From NCBI GenBank assembly GCA_020718315.1, contig DYSK01000102.1:1-7433 (forward strand): a DNA stretch of 7,433 bases, read 5' to 3'. Position 1 is the stretch's first letter; the number at the start of each line of letters is the position of its first letter. Position numbers and translations under genes: made by a program. The notes beneath the pieces were generated by a model. The model saw only the letters and a list, made by a program, of their open reading frames with translations. It was not told the DNA's origin and made no database searches. Positions 6,201 to 7,433 of this stretch are shown piece after piece. This DNA comes from Draconibacterium orientale (GTDB taxonomy: Bacteria; Bacteroidota; Bacteroidia; Bacteroidales; UBA12170).

Positions 6201-7034
6201 ATGATTAAAGATGTAATAAACAATTACACTTTAAAATATAAAGAAAGACTGGGCGATCTAAATCGCAAAAGAGTTCAAGCAACCATTGGAGACGAATTGC
6301 CTACCGGTATTGTGAAAATGGCCAAAGTGTACGTAGCCAAAAAACGTAAACTTAAAGTGGGCGATAAAATGGCCGGTCGTCATGGTAACAAAGGGATTGT
6401 TTCAAGAATCGTTCGAGAAGAAGACATGCCTTTCTTAGCAGATGGAACTCCGGTTGATATCGTTTTGAACCCACTTGGGGTACCTTCACGTATGAATTTG
6501 GGTCAGATTTACGAAACCGTGTTAGGTTGGGCAGGTAAAAAGCTCAACAAAACATTTGCCACGCCAATTTTTGATGGAGCCACATTGGATCAAATCAACG
6601 ATTATATTCGGGAAGCAGGTTTGCCCGAAAATGGCCGCGTTTATCTTCACGATGGCGGTACCGGCGAACGTTTTGATCAACCCGCCACTGTTGGATATAT
6701 CTATATGCTCAAACTTCATCACATGGTAGATGATAAAATGCACGCTCGCTCAATTGGGCCATATTCATTGATAACACAACAACCATTGGGCGGTAAAGCT
6801 CAGTTTGGAGGTCAACGTTTTGGAGAAATGGAAGTGTGGGCACTTGAAGCATTCGGTGCCGCTAATATTCTTCAGGAAATTCTAACGGTTAAATCAGACG
6901 ATGTTGTAGGTCGTGCCAAAGCTTATGAAGCGATTGTAAAAGGCGACAACATGCCAAAACCGGGCATCCCAGAATCATTCAATGTACTTGTACACGAATT
7001 GAAAGGTCTTGGATTAAGTATCAATTTTGACTAA
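3228..7034 (+). CDS. rpoB: DNA-directed RNA polymerase subunit beta
   Basis: RpoB forms one side of the RNA polymerase cleft and part of the active centre. The 1268-residue product is complete. The start is TTG 3228: an in-frame TAA at 3222 rules out extension, the first in-frame ATG is about 80 codons in, and the N-terminal sequence from TTG looks like Bacteroidota RpoB. Landmarks are NGAERVIVSQLHRSPGVFF (136-154), the rifampicin region (465-493), FEVRDVHYTHYGR, ETPEGPNIG, the active-site pair E778/D779 in YNFED, GDKMAGRHGNKG (1045-1056, with K1047 and K1055 matching E. coli K1065 and K1073), DDKMHARS around H1172, and GGQRFGEMEVWALEA near the C-terminus. The lysine- and glutamate-rich segment at about 908-1020 corresponds to the lineage-specific insert also found in E. 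coli. An insert of about 50 residues that E. coli has between the GDKMAGRHGNKG and HARS motifs is absent. The gene ends with tandem TAA TAA. Confidence 0.98.
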   Translation: MANIISDRINFASSKIHVDYPDFLDIQLKSFQEFFQLETNPENRSNEGLFKVFSENFPITDARNNFVLEFLDYFVDPPRYSMEECIYRGLTYNVPLKAKLKLYCTDPDHEDFQTIIQDVYLGMIPYMTPKGTFIVNGAERVIVSQLHRSPGVFFGQHRHANGSQLYSARIIPFKGSWMEFSTDINNVMYAYIDRKKKLPVTTLLRAIGFESDKDILEIFDLAQEVKVSRAGLKKVVGRRLAARVVRKWIEDFVDEDTGEVVSIERTDVLIEREIELDKDNIELIVDAGIKTVFLHRDDVSSKDYSIIFNTLNKDTANNEKEAVEYIYRQLRNAEPPDEETARGIIDKLFFSDSRYDLGEVGRYRINTKLNLGTDLSVRVLTKEDIIFIIKHLIQLVNSKTDVDDIDHLSNRRVRTVGEQLYQQFGVGLSRMARTIRERMNVRDNEVFTPTDLINAKTLSSVINSFFGTNQLSQFMDQTNPLSEITHKRRVSALGPGGLSRERAGFEVRDVHYTHYGRLCTIETPEGPNIGLISSLCVYAKINRLGFIETPYLNVEQGKASLKVEPIYLSAEEEENKIIAQATTMMEDNGNFLNARVKARSLADYPIIEKEKIDLIDIAPNQIASIAASLIPFLEHDDANRALMGSNMMRQAVPLLNSEAPIVGTGIEGSVARDSRVLINAEGEGVVEYVDARKIIIRYSRDNDEKLVSFDDDLKTYELSKFLRTNQNTSVNLRPIVRKGDKVVKGQVLCEGYGTKNGELALGRNLMVAFMPWKGYNFEDAIVISEKVVKEDIFTSVHIEEFSLDVRETKRGAEELTSDIPNISSEATKDLDENGMIRIGAEISAGDILIGKITPKGESDPTPEEKLLRAIFGDKAGDVKDASLKAPPSMQGVVVDKKLFSRNMKDRRAKSKDKDVIQQLEEDFSREVTDLKSKLVDKLTILVSGKTSQGVYDNYNEVQIAKKIKFTQKLIAGLDFMNLNPNGWTTDIAKNDMIKDVINNYTLKYKERLGDLNRKRVQATIGDELPTGIVKMAKVYVAKKRKLKVGDKMAGRHGNKGIVSRIVREEDMPFLADGTPVDIVLNPLGVPSRMNLGQIYETVLGWAGKKLNKTFATPIFDGATLDQINDYIREAGLPENGRVYLHDGGTGERFDQPATVGYIYMLKLHHMVDDKMHARSIGPYSLITQQPLGGKAQFGGQRFGEMEVWALEAFGAANILQEILTVKSDDVVGRAKAYEAIVKGDNMPKPGIPESFNVLVHELKGLGLSINFD

Positions 7035-7042
7035 TAATATTT

Positions 7043-7068
7043 AGCTTTTCCGAGCAATCGGGAAAGCT
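7043..7068 (+). promoter_or_regulatory. Hairpin with GCAA tetraloop between rpoB and rpoC
   Basis: AGCTTTTCCGA (7043-7053) pairs with TCGGGAAAGCT (7058-7068) over 11 pairs, one of them G-U, closing the GNRA-type tetraloop GCAA. It starts eight bases after the rpoB stop codon. The 3' flank is TATTTAC, so there is no real T run and an efficient intrinsic terminator would be surprising in front of rpoC. A role in mRNA stability, processing or weak attenuation between the two polymerase subunits is more likely, but this is inference. Confidence 0.6.
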
Positions 7069-7094
7069 TATTTACAATTTATAAAATTTGATTT

Positions 7095-7433
7095 ATGGCT
7101 TTTAGAAAAGATACAAATCTTACACAAAACAGCTTTTCAAATATTACGATCAGTTTGGCCTCTCCGGAATTAATCCTTGAACAATCAAGTGGTGAAGTGC
7201 TCAAACCCGAAACTATTAATTACAGAACCTACAAGCCTGAGCGCGATGGTTTGTTCTGTGAACGAATTTTCGGCCCCGTAAAAGATTATGAATGCCATTG
7301 TGGTAAATATAAGAGAATCCGGTATAAAGGGATTGTTTGCGATCGTTGCGGTGTGGAAGTAACGGAGAAAAAAGTGCGCAGAGAAAGAATGGGACACATT
7401 AATTTGGTGGTGCCTGTTTCTCATATCTGGTTT
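7095..7433 (+). CDS. rpoC: DNA-directed RNA polymerase subunit beta', N-terminal fragment
   Basis: RpoC supplies the catalytic Mg-binding loop, the clamp and the bridge helix of RNA polymerase, but only its first 113 codons are in the window and the frame stays open to the last base. From ATG 7095 the protein begins MAFRKDTNLT. It then shows ASPELILEQSSGEV (22-35), the motif NYRTYKPERDGLFCERIFGP (42-61), and the N-terminal zinc-binding domain with C67, C69, C82 and C85 (pattern C-x-C-x12-C-x2-C), equivalent to the zinc ligands of E. coli beta'. HINLVVPVSHIWF closes the visible part. It lies 60 bases after rpoB with the hairpin at 7043-7068 between them. No Shine-Dalgarno sequence is present. 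The catalytic NADFDGD motif lies beyond the window. Confidence 0.97.
   Translation, partial: MAFRKDTNLTQNSFSNITISLASPELILEQSSGEVLKPETINYRTYKPERDGLFCERIFGPVKDYECHCGKYKRIRYKGIVCDRCGVEVTEKKVRRERMGHINLVVPVSHIWF

Noticed and set aside
1..7433. A previously undescribed gene system, mobile element or CRISPR array.
   Set aside because: Every gene belongs to the conserved tRNA-Trp/secE/nusG/ribosomal-protein/rpoBC cluster in its standard order, with no inserted genes, terminal repeats, integrase or spaced repeats.

Overview
The window is a contiguous piece of the bacterial tufB-side transcription/translation cluster: the 3' part of tRNA-Trp(CCA), then secE, nusG, rplK (L11), rplA (L1), rplJ (L10), rplL (L7/L12), rpoB (RNA polymerase beta) and the first 113 codons of rpoC (beta'). 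All genes are on the + strand and nothing looks broken. The sequence points to a member of the Bacteroidota, probably class Bacteroidia. The reasons are an AT-rich composition, A-rich gene leaders almost without Shine-Dalgarno sequences, a tRNA-Trp directly before a short 63-residue SecE, no encoded CCA on the tRNA, and a 1268-residue RpoB whose indel pattern resembles Bacteroidota homologues. I cannot place it to family. Every complete gene ends in TAA.

Layout: tRNA-Trp ends at 53 and secE begins 24 bases later. secE (78-269) and nusG (330-875) supply the protein-export and elongation/antitermination parts. rplK (919-1365) and rplA (1404-2096) encode L11 and L1. A 48-base gap then precedes rplJ (2145-2666); almost all of it can be drawn as palindrome or hairpin, and it holds the only canonical Shine-Dalgarno sequence in the window, in the loop of a hairpin. 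rplL (2717-3091) follows. The largest non-coding stretch is the 136-base rplL-rpoB gap, which can fold into a small hairpin and then a long one with about 20 base pairs. These are good candidates for the attenuation or RNA-processing step known at this boundary in other bacteria. rpoB (3228-7034) starts with TTG. An 11-bp hairpin with a GCAA tetraloop separates it from rpoC (7095 to the window end).

The genes form the usual co-regulated set. L11, L10 and L12 build the ribosomal stalk base and stalk that recruit translation GTPases; L1 forms the exit-site stalk. Beta and beta' form the catalytic core of RNA polymerase, NusG bridges polymerase to the ribosome, and SecE is an essential part of the SecYEG channel. 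The proteins are ordinary, and I found no undescribed multi-gene system. What merits a second look is the RNA-level architecture between genes: the structured rplJ leader, the rplL-rpoB hairpins, the rpoB-rpoC hairpin and the TTG start of rpoB. No stretch longer than 300 bases lacks a gene.
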